Assembly: GCA_025716855.1 (NCBI GenBank)
Contig: JAIXMQ010000056.1
Coordinates: 1-64,000 of the forward strand
DNA length: 64,000 bases
From: Pilaira anomala
Taxonomy: Eukaryota; Mucoromycota; Mucoromycetes; Mucorales; Mucoraceae
Direction of reading: 5' to 3'
Below are positions 47,386 to 61,804 of the stretch, one piece after another. How positions within the stretch are numbered: the first letter of the stretch is position 1; each line of letters starts with the position of its first letter. A program made the translations under genes and the position numbers. The notes beneath the pieces are model-generated. The model was not told where the DNA came from and ran no database searches. It saw nothing but the letters and a program-made list of their open reading frames with translations.

Positions 47386-48001
47386 CTACTTTAATAACTT
47401 CTTTGCAAGTTCACTCACAACTTTACGATCAGCCGTAGCAGAATCATATTTCCAAGCTTTCATGACTTTACCCATATCTCTACCAGAAGTGGCTCCAATT
47501 TCTCCAATTAACTTTTTCAATTCCTCTTCAATTTGTTCTGTTGTCATTTGATCAGGTAAATAGGATTGAAGTACTTTTAATTCAGCTGTCTCCTGTTCCG
47601 CTAATTCGGGTCGACCTCCCGCTTCATATTGTGCAACTGAATCTTGTCTACGCTTAATTGCCTTCTGAAGAACGGATACCAATGCTTCTTCCTCAGGGGT
47701 ACCTTCTACAAAATTTGCACTCTTTGTATAATACATCAAATCACTCAAAAGTCCTTTGACTACATTTAAATCAGGTTGCTTCTTTTCCTTCATAAAAGTT
47801 TTGCGATCATTCTTAAGACGTGCTAATAATGGTTCTATAAGTATATATATATATATATTTGACATGTCAATATTTTATGTATAAACGCGTCTTTAACTTT
47901 TATTTTCTTCTTACCGGTTACAACTGCTCCATTGGTATAGTATCTACTGGCAATAAATGTAAGGGTCTGGCACTTCTAGAAAAGCGAGCAAGGAATGACA
48001 T
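47386..48001 (-). CDS. AIM41: AIM41/YqeY-like mitochondrial protein, with apparent 1-nt frameshift
   Basis: Exon 2 (47386-47834) encodes the full GatB/YqeY-type domain: EPLLARLKNDRK, then VVKGLLSDLMYY, ELKVLQSYLPDQMT, and MGKVMKAWK near the end. Exon 1 (47915-48001, donor ACCG-gtaag) starts with MSFLARFSRSARPL in frame 0, but that frame ends at a TAA before the donor. The frame that fits exon 2 reads LTFIASRYYTNGAVVT just before the donor. The two halves make a perfect mitochondrial presequence if one base is missing near 47963-47967, next to a CCC run on the coding strand. An alternative in-frame splice from a weak gtagat donor would skip the conserved LLARLK. A sequencing error, a recent mutation or unusual splicing are all open. 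Relatives are small mitochondrial proteins of poorly known function. Confidence 0.8.
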
Positions 48002-48452
48002 GTTTATAAAAAAAAAAGTTTAGTGAAAGAAAAAGGAAAAAAAAACTCTAAAGACAGGGTTGTAAAAAAAAAAATGCCGGAATATGAGACCCGTGTCACA
48101 CTAAAAACTATAATTCCGTCTAGACGCTTATTTCATTAGTTGACACGCGTATAGACAGATAAACTGTTACTATTATCATAGAGTTTAATAAAGTTAAATA
48201 GTTCCATAAAAAAGAGAGCGCTTTAAAACGCGAAAAAGAGTCTTTGTTCATGCAAATCATATAATACATATATTATATTTGTTTCGACGACAGAACTACA
48301 TAAGTTATAAATGTCCCAAAAACTTTATGATAAGATTATATAATCCGTTTTGAAACATCAAATATTAAAAGCCTTCTTACATAAGCTAATGAATTGCTTT
48401 AATTATCTTATTTTTCCTTATTGTTTTTTTTTGCTCTTTTCTTTCAATTATT
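48002..48452. promoter_or_regulatory. Divergent promoter region, AIM41-like and Sel1-repeat genes
   Basis: The 451 bp between two divergent starts must hold both promoters. It contains two short CG-bearing segments (GACACGCG at 48141-48148 and AAAACGCGAAAAAG at 48225-48238). The second resembles an MluI cell-cycle-box type ACGCG core. No further motif is convincing. Confidence 0.35.
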
Positions 48453-49925
48453 ATGCAGATAACATACAAGATTCCTGGTAAATAGCTAAGATTTTCTTAC
48501 AGTATAAAGACACATGATTAAACGAATACCTACATAGATTTTCCAGAACCGGGAGACAACGATCTCTCCAAGGGAATATGCGAATCAAATAAAGGCAACT
48601 ATAAAAAAGCACAATCCTATTTCGAGAAGTCAGCAACTTACGGTAACGAATACGGACAACTCTTTTCTGGCTTGATTCATTTTGGTGGTTACAATCCATT
48701 CAATAGAGACAAGACAAAGGCTTTAAATTATTTCCAAGCTGCTGAATCCGAGTGGCAAAACTCAGTTGCTCAATTCTTTTTAGGCTTGATGTATTTAGCT
48801 GGTGATGCTGTCACCCTCAATAAAGAACAAGGTTTGCTATGGATAGAAAAGGCCGCTAAAAACGGGTTTCATACTGCGAGATCTTATATCGCAAAGATTT
48901 ACTTGGAAGGTGATGAAGGGGCAGAAAAGAACTTGGAGAAATCTTTCTTTTGGTTCAAGCAATTGGTGGATTCTGAAACATATAACAGCAGGACACTCTA
49001 TCTCTTTGACTCCGTCCAATTTAAAGTTAATTTCGATGGAAGCACTTTAAATAACCCATTTAAATTGGAACAAAAGTCCATGCAAGCACCGGTATACCTA
49101 TCACCTACTTATTTAACAAAATATTCAAAAAGGAAAACCTCAAATCAGATGGGTATCAAGTTCAATTCAAGTATTCTATGGTATATTCTATCTAATAACG
49201 TATTCAGTGTATCCATGTGTCATTTTTATATCGGATTAATTTATCTAGACGGATACAGCGGTTTCCTAAAAAATCACAGAAAATCATTCGAGTTTTTTGA
49301 GAGATGTTCAAGATACAATAATCCAATTGCGTTTCGATACATGGGTCAACTGTATTTCAAAGGTGAAGGTGTAAGGAAGGATGATAAAGAAGCCATGAGG
49401 TGTCATAAAAAGGGAAAAGATCTGGGTGATATTGAGTCCATACATCACCTTGCTGTTTGTTTCTTTTTAGGAGAGGTGGTAAAACAAAACTTCAAAAAAG
49501 CACGCGAGTATCTAGAGCTGTATATAAAGCATAAAGATATCGCAGATCAATTAGGTAAAGCATATTTTACCTTGGGATGTATTTATCGAATGGGAGGAGA
49601 AGGTGTAAAGCAAGATAATCTATTAGCCATAGATTACTATAAAAAATCTGTAGAGTTAGGGTCAGGTATGGGTGCTTATGGTCTCGGTGAAATGTATGAG
49701 TATGGACAAGGCGTGAAAAAGAATAAGAAGACGGCTTATGAGTGGTACGTAAAAGCTACTTCCTTAGGGTGTTTTATTGCTTATATGTCGTTAGGACAAT
49801 TAGAACTCCAAAGTCCTAAAACGACAGACTCCGTAGAGCGTGCTTTACTTTATTTTCGTCAGGCGGAAAGGCATGGTATGGAAGCTGCAGGAGAAATGAT
49901 TGATAAGGCTGTACAAAGTTTATGA
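48453..49925 (+). CDS. Sel1-like (SLR/TPR) repeat protein
   Basis: Exons 48453-48477 and 48538-49925 (intron 60 nt) give 470 aa. The first exon encodes only MQITYKIP and joins in frame to DFPEPGDNDLSKG. Sel1 repeats run along the whole length: ALNYFQAAES...AQFFLGLMYLAGDAV, IEKAAKNGFHTARSYIAKIY, AFRYMGQLYFKGEGV, AYFTLGCIYRMGGEGVKQD and AYGLGEMYEYGQGVKKN, among about nine copies. Sel1 repeats are alpha-solenoid scaffolds, for example Hrd3 in ERAD or chitin-synthase activators (Skt5). There is no signal peptide, membrane helix or prenyl motif, so neither of those roles is supported. Mucorales have many such genes of unknown use. Confidence 0.82.
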
Positions 49926-50023
49926 GTATTCATGATAAGATCTGGCTTACATTTTAAAAAGAAAAAGACCCACAGCAAATGAAAATCAATATTAATAAGA
50001 AAAATAAATTATCTAAAAAGGCC

Positions 50024-50070
<47 letters not shown>

Positions 50071-51147
50071 ACTCAATCATGTAACTTTTAATTTTGAAAT
50101 AGGCAAAGACGATCCCGCGGGAAAGACGATGATGGCATTATTGTTGAATTATTTTTTTTTTTTAAAAAAAAAGAAACAATAGAAGCAAAATGTAAAAAAA
50201 AAAAAAAAAAAAAAAAAAGTCGGATTTTATAATGATAACAAAAAAGTTGTTTAAAACTCTCACACACTTAATAGGTTACAAAGGTAACCATAGTAACCCG
50301 TTTAAACAGAAAAAGAAGTAACTTGTTGGTCTAAGTGTTAATGTGTAATTTGATAAACACGCCGATTGTACAACATAGCAAAGTAACTAAAATATGTAAA
50401 TATATTATTGAACCATAATCTTGTGATCTTGGATGAAAAAAAATAACATCCCAACTTCTTAGTCATCACTTGATATTGATTTTCATTTGTTGTGATGTGC
50501 ATATTTACTCCTGTCAAAATGTACTTGAAAAAAAAAAAAAAAAAAAAAAATTCGCGGTAAAACATTTCAATGCAATTGCGCCAAACTGTTGGGACCCGAT
50601 TGTTACCAGGGCTTTGCTCACACCTACGAAATCATTACAAATACATAGTTGATTGGCTGAAACATTCTGTGTTCATAAAACCGAGATATTAAATTTTATA
50701 CAATTTCCTCTGATTGGGGAAACATGTTTTCATTTCTGGAAATAAACATCTCAGCTTTTTTATAAAAATATATTTTTGCGTAGTAAAGAGGGCGTCGATA
50801 ATTATATACAAACTGGTTTTTTATTATCATACATACTTGATTTCTACAGTCACGAAAATATAACTTTTATACCTGTACATACAATCCTTTTCTTCTTTTT
50901 TTTTTTTTTTGTTCAACTTCTTTTTGATAGATTGTTGAAAGAAAGTTGGTATCAAATTGAAAATTTGACTAGATTAGAGTAGGAAAATTATGTTTTATGA
51001 AAAAAAAAAAGGCCGCTAAACCATAACTGAAACCTAAAAATAATAAAAATCGAGTAATATAAAAAGGGCAGCGATTCACTTTAACATTCTTACAAGTTTT
51101 CTTTTTCTTTTCTTTTTTCTTTTTTTTTTCATTCCCTTATATTAAAT
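49926..51147. other. Intergenic and catalase promoter region
   Basis: It holds very long T and A runs (about 50028-50068, 50193-50217, 50528-50550), an inverted CCAAT (GATTGGCTGA, near 50652), and an A/T-rich stretch ending in a CT leader (about 51096-51130) before the catalase ATG. Open frames that cross the runs are artefacts. No gene is seen. Confidence 0.6.
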
Positions 51148-53429
51148 ATGAAGGTTACTTTGATAACTTCATTTGTTAGTTTATTTCTAGCAACCCAACT
51201 TGTCTCTGGACAAGCCGATGATCATGATGCAGCATGTATTATTTCCAATTATGATACTTCAGACCCTGTTGCTGCAAAGCAAGAACAATTAAATGAATTC
51301 ACAGTTTCTGATGCAGGCACACAAGAGACTTCTCAATTTGGTGCCAAAATTAATAATTCTGATAGTTTGAAAGCTGGTTTAGATGGTCCAACATTGATGG
51401 AAGATTTCATGATGCGTGAAAAGATTATGCATTTTGGTAAAACTAATATATAATACATTCTCTCAACTTGTATTTTCATTTTATACTAAATTTTTTTTAT
51501 TTTTTTTATTATTCTGTAGATCATGAAAGAATTCCTGAACGTGCTGTTCATGCTCGTGGTGTAGGTGTACATGGTTACTTTGAATCTTATGGCGATTACT
51601 CTAATATCACAGCTGCCAAATTCTTGGGAGAAGCTGGTAAGAAGACACCCATGTTTGTTCGTTTCTCTACCGTACTTGGTTCTCGTGGTTCTCCAGATAC
51701 TGTACGTGATGTCCATGGTTTCGCACTTCGTTTCTATACTGAAGAGGGTTTATTCGATATGGTCGGTAACAACATTGCACCCTTCTTTGTTCATGACGCC
51801 ATTAAATTCCCTGACCTTATCCACGCAGCTAAACCTCAACCTGATACCGAGACACCTCAAGCCGGTACTGCTCATGAGACAGCCTATGATTTCTTTGCTG
51901 AATTCCCAGAAACAATGCATACCGTATTATGGGCACTTTCCGGTCGTGGTATTCCCAGATCATTAAGACAAATTGAAGGTTTTGGTGTTCACACATTCCG
52001 ATTACTTAACGAACAAGGCGAATCTCATTACTGTAAATTCTTATGGAAGCCTAAAGCCGGTCTTTCTAATTTATTATGGGATGAAGCACAAAAGATTGCT
52101 GGTAAGAACATTGATTTCCATCGTGATGATCTCTATACGGCTATCAACAAAGGTGATTATCCCGAATGGGAATTTGGTATACAAATCATTCCTGAATCCG
52201 ATGTCAATAAATTCGATTTCTCTCTTTTGGATCCTACAAAGATCATTCCTGAATCCATCATTCCTTTCCAACCTATGGGTAAGATCGTATTGAATCGTAA
52301 TCCTGATAATTATTTCGCTGAGACCGAACAAATCACTTTCCATCCCGGTCATATTGTACGTGGTGTTGGCTTCACTAATGATCCTCTCTTACAAGGTCGT
52401 TTATTCTCTTACCTCGATACTCAATTAAATCGTATGAGTAGTGCTAATTATATGCAATTACCTATCAATCGTCCTATTAATGCTGTTCACAATAACCAAC
52501 GTGATGGTTTCATGCAATCTCAAATCCATAAGGGTAAAGTAGCTTATTTCCCTAATGGTTTACAAGGTAACACTCCTTCTATGGTTGATGCTGAAGATGG
52601 TGGTTATATCGAGTACCCAGAAAGAATTAATAATGTTACCAAGATTCGTGGTCGTTCTTCCAAGTTCTTTGATTTCTATTCCCAAGCACAACTCTTTTAT
52701 AATTCTTTAACAGAAGCTGAACAACAACAATTGGTCGATGGTGCTCGTTTCGAAATTGGTAAATCAAAGTCTTTGGATGTTCGTAAGCGTATGATTCGTA
52801 ACTTGAACTTTGTCGATAACGACCTTGCTCGTCGTATTGCTTATAGTGTAGGTGTTGAGCCCCCTGAGATGGTTGTGGAGAACCAGAACAAGACTTCTGT
52901 TGGTCTCTCGATTGAAAAGTATCCCAAGGCTAATAACATCAAGACCCGTACTGTTGCTATCTTGACTGCACCTGGTGTAAACACAGATGAAGCTACTTCC
53001 ATGTACGATTTCCTTGAATCCAAGGGAGCTTATCCTAGTTATGTTGGTGTCAGATTAGGTGAACAAGACGGATTAAACATTACAGATACATATATGACTA
53101 CTGCCTCTGTTCTTTGGGATGCTGTCTATGTTCCTGGTGGTAACAAATCCATTCAAGCCATGACTCAACGTACTTCTCTCTTCCCTTACGAAGAACCCAA
53201 GATGTTTGTACTTGATGCTTTCCGTCATGGTAAGCCTATTGCTGCTTCTTCTGAAGGTGTTGCTCTCTTAAGAAAGGCTGATGTAGATTTGCCTGGTGGT
53301 AAAAACAAGACCAAGGAATTAAATGGTGTCATTATTTCTAATAACGAAGCTGATCTTGAAGATGCTTTTGAAAAGGCTCTTATTCAACAAAGATTCTGGG
53401 CACGTTTACCTTTGGATAAATCCAATTAA
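51148..53429 (+). CDS. Secreted large-subunit catalase
   Basis: Exons 51148-51436 and 51520-53429 give 732 aa. The N-terminus MKVTLITSFVSLFLATQLVSG is a signal peptide. The catalytic core shows His107 (AVHARGVG), the distal Asn in VGNNIAPFF (180/181), RFSTV, and the proximal haem Tyr in RLFSYLDTQLNR. The C-terminal ~150 residues form the flavodoxin/GATase1-like domain of large-subunit (clade 2) catalases, starting near TRTVAILTAPGV. It should degrade hydrogen peroxide outside the cell or in the secretory route, often in development or stress. Two N-glycosylation sites in the first 130 residues (NNS, NIT) fit secretion. Codon use is more C-ended than in neighbours, which suggests strong expression. 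Confidence 0.96.
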
Positions 53430-53724
53430 AAAAAAAAAAAAAAAAAGTTCATTACCTCTAGTTATTAAAAAAATATATATATATAATATCACCAAAATAA
53501 TAATAAAAACCATTATATTATTACTATTCTGCAATGTATCATTTTACTTTTAAGATTTTTATTTGTTTTATGTGTTTAACATCACAATGAAAGCATTGAG
53601 TCACGAGGTCATTTTAAACACAAAATTACGTACAAAAAGAAAAAGGTCCGACTATTATTTTTCAACTTTCCCTGTTTATAATCTTATTATAAATTATCAA
53701 CAAAACGCTCCAAAGAGAAGAAAA

Positions 53725-55361
53725 ATGTCGTTCAAGTCAAAACAAAGAGCAAAGCATGGTCACTTATTTGGTGATGGTACGTAAGTATTTTTTGTTGAAT
53801 AAGAAAAAAAAAAAAAAAAAAGAATGAATGTGAAAGAATAAAAAGGAATCAACAAAAGCTTAAAAAGAAAAAGAAAAACAAAGGTCAATAGGTTAACAAT
53901 ACTCTTCAAATAGACCCTTTGAACGCAACCTTAGTTTCTGCTTCAGATGACCCACTCTTTTCACCTTCTAAACCTAGCTCAAGTACTCGAACAAGCACTG
54001 TGGACCCTTTATCACGTACCTCCAGTCCTTCTTCACCATTAGATGGAAGTAATAGTACACCTGTCCGTCGTACTCAAAAGACCAACGGAAATAGTATATT
54101 TGGAGACATTGATGTATCAAAGTTAAATGGAACATCAAATAGTAGTGGAGGGCTATATAATACAACAGGTAATAGAAGAACAAGTAACACTTCTTTACGT
54201 TCCTCAAACACTTTACGATCATCTCGACCATTAGAAGATGAAGAAGACTTATTTGGAGGTGGTAGAGTGAGATCTAGAGTATTAAGTAAAGCAACTACTC
54301 CTACTACTTCTGCTACTTCTTCAATTCATAAATCGAGTCCACCTACGGTTCATTCTAGTTTACCAGACCCTCTTATACCAACCACCACCACGATAACTTC
54401 ACCACCGCCTAGACATGCTACCCCACCACCACCTAGACATGCTACCCCATCACCACCACCACCACCACAACAACAACAACAGCAACAACAAGTACGACCT
54501 AAACCAACTATACATCAAACAACTACAGAGGAAAAGCCATCTTCTTCTTCCTTTTTTGCATCCGCCAGTCGATTTTTTAAATCTTCTAATAACAGTACGA
54601 ATAATTCAAAACCATCTTCTTCTGCTTCTTCAATTGCTTCTCAAAACAATGTAGCTCCTTCTGAAGCTACACCTAAAGTAATTACACGCGAAGCAGCTAC
54701 ACCACCACCACCACCACCACCTTCTCGTCCTTCTCCTCCTCCTCCTCCTCAACAACAACAACAGCAGAAAAAGATTATTATTACTCCTCCACCACAAACG
54801 ATAGAACCAGAACAAGTAGAAGAAAAGCAAGATGATCATGTGATTGAAGATGAAGCAACACGAGCATTTGCTGACGACGTGATTTCTTTCCAACCTAGTT
54901 ATCAACCGGATTATGCCGGATTACCTTCTGATGAAGAAGAAGCTATTTCTAGTACATTGGACACACTTCGGTTAGATAATAATAATAAGAGGTTATTACC
55001 TTCTGCCAGTACACCTACCACAGTACGTGTAGAGGACCCATGGTTTGATAATCAAGCGATGATGGGACCTATTGAACCTTCGATCAGTTCACCATTACGT
55101 GTCTCAATGAATGAGATTGAACCTCAAAAACGAACTGCATTTGCTGATTTAATTACGAGTTGGAACACGGGACAGCAACAAACAAATACATTTCAAAAAG
55201 AAGATCCTGATCAATTCTTTAGTCATATCGCTGAAGAACAACGTGATATTGGTTTTGCTGGAATTTCTGTAAATGATGATGATAATGATGATGACGATGA
55301 CGATGACGATGATTTGAAAAGAAGAAATGTATCTATTGTATGGGACAATCCCTGGAATTAA
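53725..55361 (+). CDS. Unknown protein with trafficking-type short motifs
   Basis: Exons 53725-53776 and 53914-55361 give 499 aa. The donor is GTACGT at 53777, not the GTAAGT four bases later, because only this keeps frame. Most of the protein is disordered: Ser/Thr-, Pro- and Gln-rich, with PPPRHATPPPPRHATP-like repeats at about 165-185 and poly-Gln. Short conserved-looking motifs stand out: HLFGDDPLNATL, DDPLFSP, EEDLFGGG and SIFGDID. These resemble acidic Phe-type and DPF/DPL-type ligands of clathrin adaptor ears. The C-terminal third is more ordered (ADLITSWNTG, PDQFFSHIAEEQRDIGFAG), followed by a run of acidic residues, and ends with VSIVWDNPWN. The family is not recognised; a role in endocytosis is inference only. 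Confidence 0.75.
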
Positions 55362-55362
55362 A

Positions 55363-55396
55363 GAGAGAGAGAGAGAGAGAGAAAAAGAGAGAGAAA
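55363..55396. repeat. GA microsatellite between convergent genes
   Basis: A GA run begins two bases after the stop of the plus-strand gene and lies in the 83-bp gap to the convergent bHLH gene. Confidence 0.8.
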
Positions 55397-55444
55397 AAAT
55401 AAAAAACTTTATAAAATAAAATAATAATAATAATGATAATAAGT

Positions 55445-56552
55445 TTAATGGTTTCGATACATTAATAAAGTCTTTTCCAAATCTTGTACTCTTTGATGAT
55501 ATGATTGAACTTCTTGTTGTAATTGTCGAATATGATCCACTGATTTCTTTAAAATGGCACCCTTATTCGGTTTATTGTTGGGTCCAATATTTGTATTTTC
55601 TAAAACCGCTTCTGGCAATAAAGTACAAAGTTCCTGAATTCGATCATTGATATTATCCCGCCGCCTTCTTTCCACTATTTAAACTCTTTTTTTATCAGTT
55701 TCCAACCATCTTTTATTATTATTATTATTATTTACCTGCATTATGAGATTCTCTTCTTCGTCTACGTTTTTCCATCATTAATTGCATACTAAAAAAAAAA
55801 AAAAAAAAAAAAAAATGGTTATTTTATATTGTCTGTATTTCGATATAATGATGATGTACTTCATTTGTGCTGTGTAATCATCTTCAAAACTCCTGGCCAT
55901 GTTATTAGTGGAGCCTGTACTACCATTTTCTAAAGATACACCATTTGGTATATGATTTTGTGTAGGATATCCACCACCACCACCACCACCATATTCATAT
56001 CCCATATTAGCTGGTGCTGACATGGCTAAATTTTGATTATTATTATGATTTGAGTCCTGATGATGTAAACTCCCAGGAATAAACACAGGTTGATGATGAT
56101 GAGGATGATGATATTCTTGATGTCTTGTTGAAATATCAGTTGTTGCAGTAGAAGACCTTCTATGCATCTCCAGACCCTAAATAATAATAATATATTAACA
56201 AAAATTTATAAATTGCTTATGCAAATAATACCAAGTTTGGTGTTGTAGTAGAACTAAAAGAATTTCTATGATCATACAACGGTGTATACTCATGTTCATC
56301 ACCTTGGTACTCAAAGGAAGTGTTATTCATAATATTTCGAGAAAAAGAATCATTAAACTCTAATGGCTCAGAACTAGGTGAATCTCGGCTATTATGAATA
56401 ACTTGTTGTTGTTGTTGTTGCATAGGATGCTGAGCTTCAATCTCTGTTAAAGGGTGTAGACTGTAAGTTGGTTGTTGTCCAGCCATTAAATGATAATTTG
56501 TTGGATTTCTTAAGCGAAGTGGAGAATTATTAACTTGTTGTTGTTGTGACAT
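55445..56552 (-). CDS. bHLH leucine-zipper transcription factor (USF/MITF-like)
   Basis: Exons on the minus strand are 56232-56552, 55860-56176, 55736-55788 and 55445-55674, giving 306 aa. The first 200 residues are disordered, with poly-Gln, His-rich (HHPHHHQP) and poly-Gly tracts. The basic region [20 protein letters not shown] carries the His-Glu-Arg contacts for an E-box (CANNTG, likely CACGTG). It is split by a phase-1 intron within ESHNA-V. Helix-loop-helix ([13 protein letters not shown], loop with [22 protein letters not shown]) passes into a short zipper ([12 protein letters not shown]). The sequence resembles the USF/MITF/TFEB class. The target pathway cannot be told. A MITE (57188-57364) sits about 640 bp upstream of its start. 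Confidence 0.9.
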
Positions 56553-57728
56553 AAGGTTTACAGATTTATATATATATATAAAAATCAGACACTCATAAGA
56601 AAGAAAGAAAGAAAAATAGAAATCCCCACATCTCTTTTTGTGTAAAAAAAAAAAAAAAAAAGGGAAAAGGAGATCCGTTAATGTCCCGCTACCTTTTCAT
56701 TGGCAGTTTTCAGATCACTTTATATACCAAAAAGCATTAATTTTCTCTTTCATTAAAGAAAAATGCAAAGCAGATATTCATTGTATATTTTAATATGATA
56801 CAATTCCTAGTAACTATGGTGACAATGTGGATACTGGTTTCCTTTTACTGCATGGATTTTCCCATTTAATAAACTTTAAAAAAAAATCTACTTTTTGAGG
56901 TTACAACAAACCAAAAAAAAAAAAAAAAAAAAAGACTAAGGTTTACTAGATAGATAAACACTTTTTTTTTTTTTTTTCTCTTGGAAATAAAAGAGCCAAT
57001 TGTTTAGATTTATTTGAACTACAGGTACCTTTTATTTTTCTTTTTCATCATGTTTGCATCAATAAAAAAAGAAAACTTATTTAGCGTGTGTACAACCCTA
57101 TATACGTTTTTTACTCTGGAAAAAAAAACGGAGTTTTCTTATTGTACTTCAACCAAAGCTCCTCATAAATCCAAGTAAAATTATATACAGTGAAGCTGGG
57201 AAATATTGGTCGATTAGGTGATTATAAAAAATTATTTTGGGGCAAATGCTAAAAAATAATTGATTCAAAGTAATGATCTCTTTGGTTACAGTGGCTCCTC
57301 CCCACCTCCAAAGTTTGTTTTTCAATTTTATAAATTCGCTTACCAATATTTCCCAGCTTCACTGTAATAATGCACTGGTCAATTTATAAGCACACATTCT
57401 AAAATTGAGTTAGCGATCAGTGTACTCAAAGATGTTGGTGTGACAATATCAAGTAACGACTAATAAAAGCTTTTGTATAGGGAAAGAATGAACATTTTGA
57501 TACAGAGCGAAACTTATCAATCAGTTCTGAGTTGCTTTACTGCATTAATTATGTACTTGGTTCAAGGATTGATAATCTCACTGTAAAAAAAGGGAGGAGA
57601 AATAATTGTCTACTCTATATTAATAAAAGAAGGAAAGACTGGCCTCCAAAAAAAGGGCCGTTCAATAAAGCCGACAAAGAAAAAGAAAAAAAATATATAT
57701 ATTTGTTTGTTTATTTACATGATTTTGG

Positions 57729-57762
<34 letters not shown>

Positions 57763-57844
57763 GCGTGTATATATATTATTATTATTATTTTTTTGAATAC
57801 ATAAAAAAAAAAAAAATTTTTTTTTATATATAAATATATAATTA
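56553..57844. other. Intergenic between two minus-strand genes
   Basis: Apart from the MITE at 57188-57364 it holds long A/T runs (about 56643-56660, 56911-56933, 57727-57761) and AT repeats. Open frames here cross the runs and lack coding character. Confidence 0.6.
57188..57364. mobile_element. 177-bp Tc1/mariner-type MITE with perfect TIRs
   Basis: Perfect 23-bp terminal inverted repeats (left 57188-57210, beginning CAGTGAAGCTGGGAAATA; right 57342-57364) are bounded on both sides by TA (57186-57187 and 57365-57366), as expected for a TA target duplication of the Tc1/mariner superfamily. The internal 131 bp has no coding capacity. The perfect arms suggest recent activity. It differs in TIR from the CCCAGTATA family at 3.5, 5.2 and 18 kb. 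Confidence 0.85.
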
Positions 57845-58209
57845 TTATTGTTCTCCAGGTCTTTTAGCATTACAAGCAACGATTTTTACTTTATCGGCAG
57901 AAATAGTTTCTTGATCAAATTTAAAATTTGGATTTTCTATAATAAATGTCCAGACTTCATCACAGAAACGATACGTATGCAAGTGACCCTAATAATATAA
58001 AATAATGAATATCTCTCTCTCTATATATATATACCGGCCTTTCTATTTCTTTTTTTTTTTTACCTTGATATTTGCTTTATTTCTAACAAGTTGTGAAAGA
58101 GCTTCAGAAATACTTCTATCAAAAGTCATCAATACTCGCATAGCTAATTGAGGATTAATGTGGCCACTTTGAATTAATTCATCCAACGAATCGGTTAAAG
58201 CCATTCCGA

Positions 58210-58245
<36 letters not shown>

Positions 58246-58371
58246 AATTTAAAAAAAAAAGTTAGATTACACAGAAAAAAAAAACAGATTTATTCAATGG
58301 AGAAAACTCCAATTATTCTTTATTTTTTACCTAGAACGGCGGTATAACTCATAGAATGGAGTACTAGACAT
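57845..58371 (-). CDS. TOA2: TFIIA gamma (small) subunit
   Basis: Exons on the minus strand are 58331-58371, 58064-58211 and 57845-57988, giving 110 aa, the usual size (human 109, yeast Toa2 122). The sequence [20 protein letters not shown], then [20 protein letters not shown], fits the four-helix part. [20 protein letters not shown] and [13 protein letters not shown] form the beta-barrel half that, with the large subunit, holds TBP on the TATA box. The first intron contains a long A run on this strand directly before its AG acceptor. It is divergent from the RSP5-like gene. Confidence 0.95.
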
Positions 58372-58478
58372 GGTTAAAGAAGCCTTTTTTTCGAAAACTT
58401 GCTCCCACTATTTATAGGGATGGCTTGGCGCAGCAATTAAGCCAATCATACGTGTTAGATGAAGTGACGTATATTCGA

Positions 58479-58513
<35 letters not shown>

Positions 58514-58948
58514 TATTATTTATTTTTTTAAATATGTATCCAATTCAATTAGTAAAAAAAGAAAGTAATACATATGGATTACAAATCCAATCCTTAATTC
58601 ACTTTTTTTTTTATATATAGTCAAGATAATTCTAGCTCATTTTTTTATTTTTAATGTTTTACATAAAATAAACTCTTTTTCATGCCTTTTAAGAACGGAG
58701 TTTGGTATTGGAAATATCACGAGGCGAAAGCACTATTTATGAAAATGTGTAAGAGAGAGAGAGAGAGAGAGAAAAGACAGAACTTTTTTTTTTCTTTTTT
58801 TTCGTTGCTCAGCTTTTTATTTATTTTCCCTTTTTTTTTTTTTTTTTTTTTTTTCTTCCTTTATCTTTTTTTCTCTCCTAACAATTCTTTTTATTTAATA
58901 CAAAAAAAAAAAAAAACTAAACAGAAATAACAATAAGGAAACAAAAAA
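58372..58948. promoter_or_regulatory. Shared promoter of the TFIIA gamma and RSP5-like genes
   Basis: This 577-bp region separates two divergent housekeeping genes. It has one CCAAT box (AGCCAATCA, about 58440-58448), two long T runs (about 58482-58511 and 58831-58853), a GA microsatellite (about 58755-58772) and a CT-rich leader before the RSP5 start. No TATA box stands out from the AT-rich background. Co-regulation is possible but not shown. Confidence 0.4.
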
Positions 58949-61677
<2,729 letters not shown>

Positions 61678-61804
61678 ATAAACAAAAAAAAAATATTATG
61701 AAATGCAAAATGTGTTTTTATTATTTATAAACTTTTTTGGGGGTGGGGGAATATAGATTAAAATTATATAGTATATTATAGAGATGATGGGGGGAGGGGG
61801 GTAT

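Noticed and set aside
57149..57346. 65-codon minus-strand frame across the MITE
   Set aside because: It spans the TIR and non-coding interior of the MITE and resembles no transposase.
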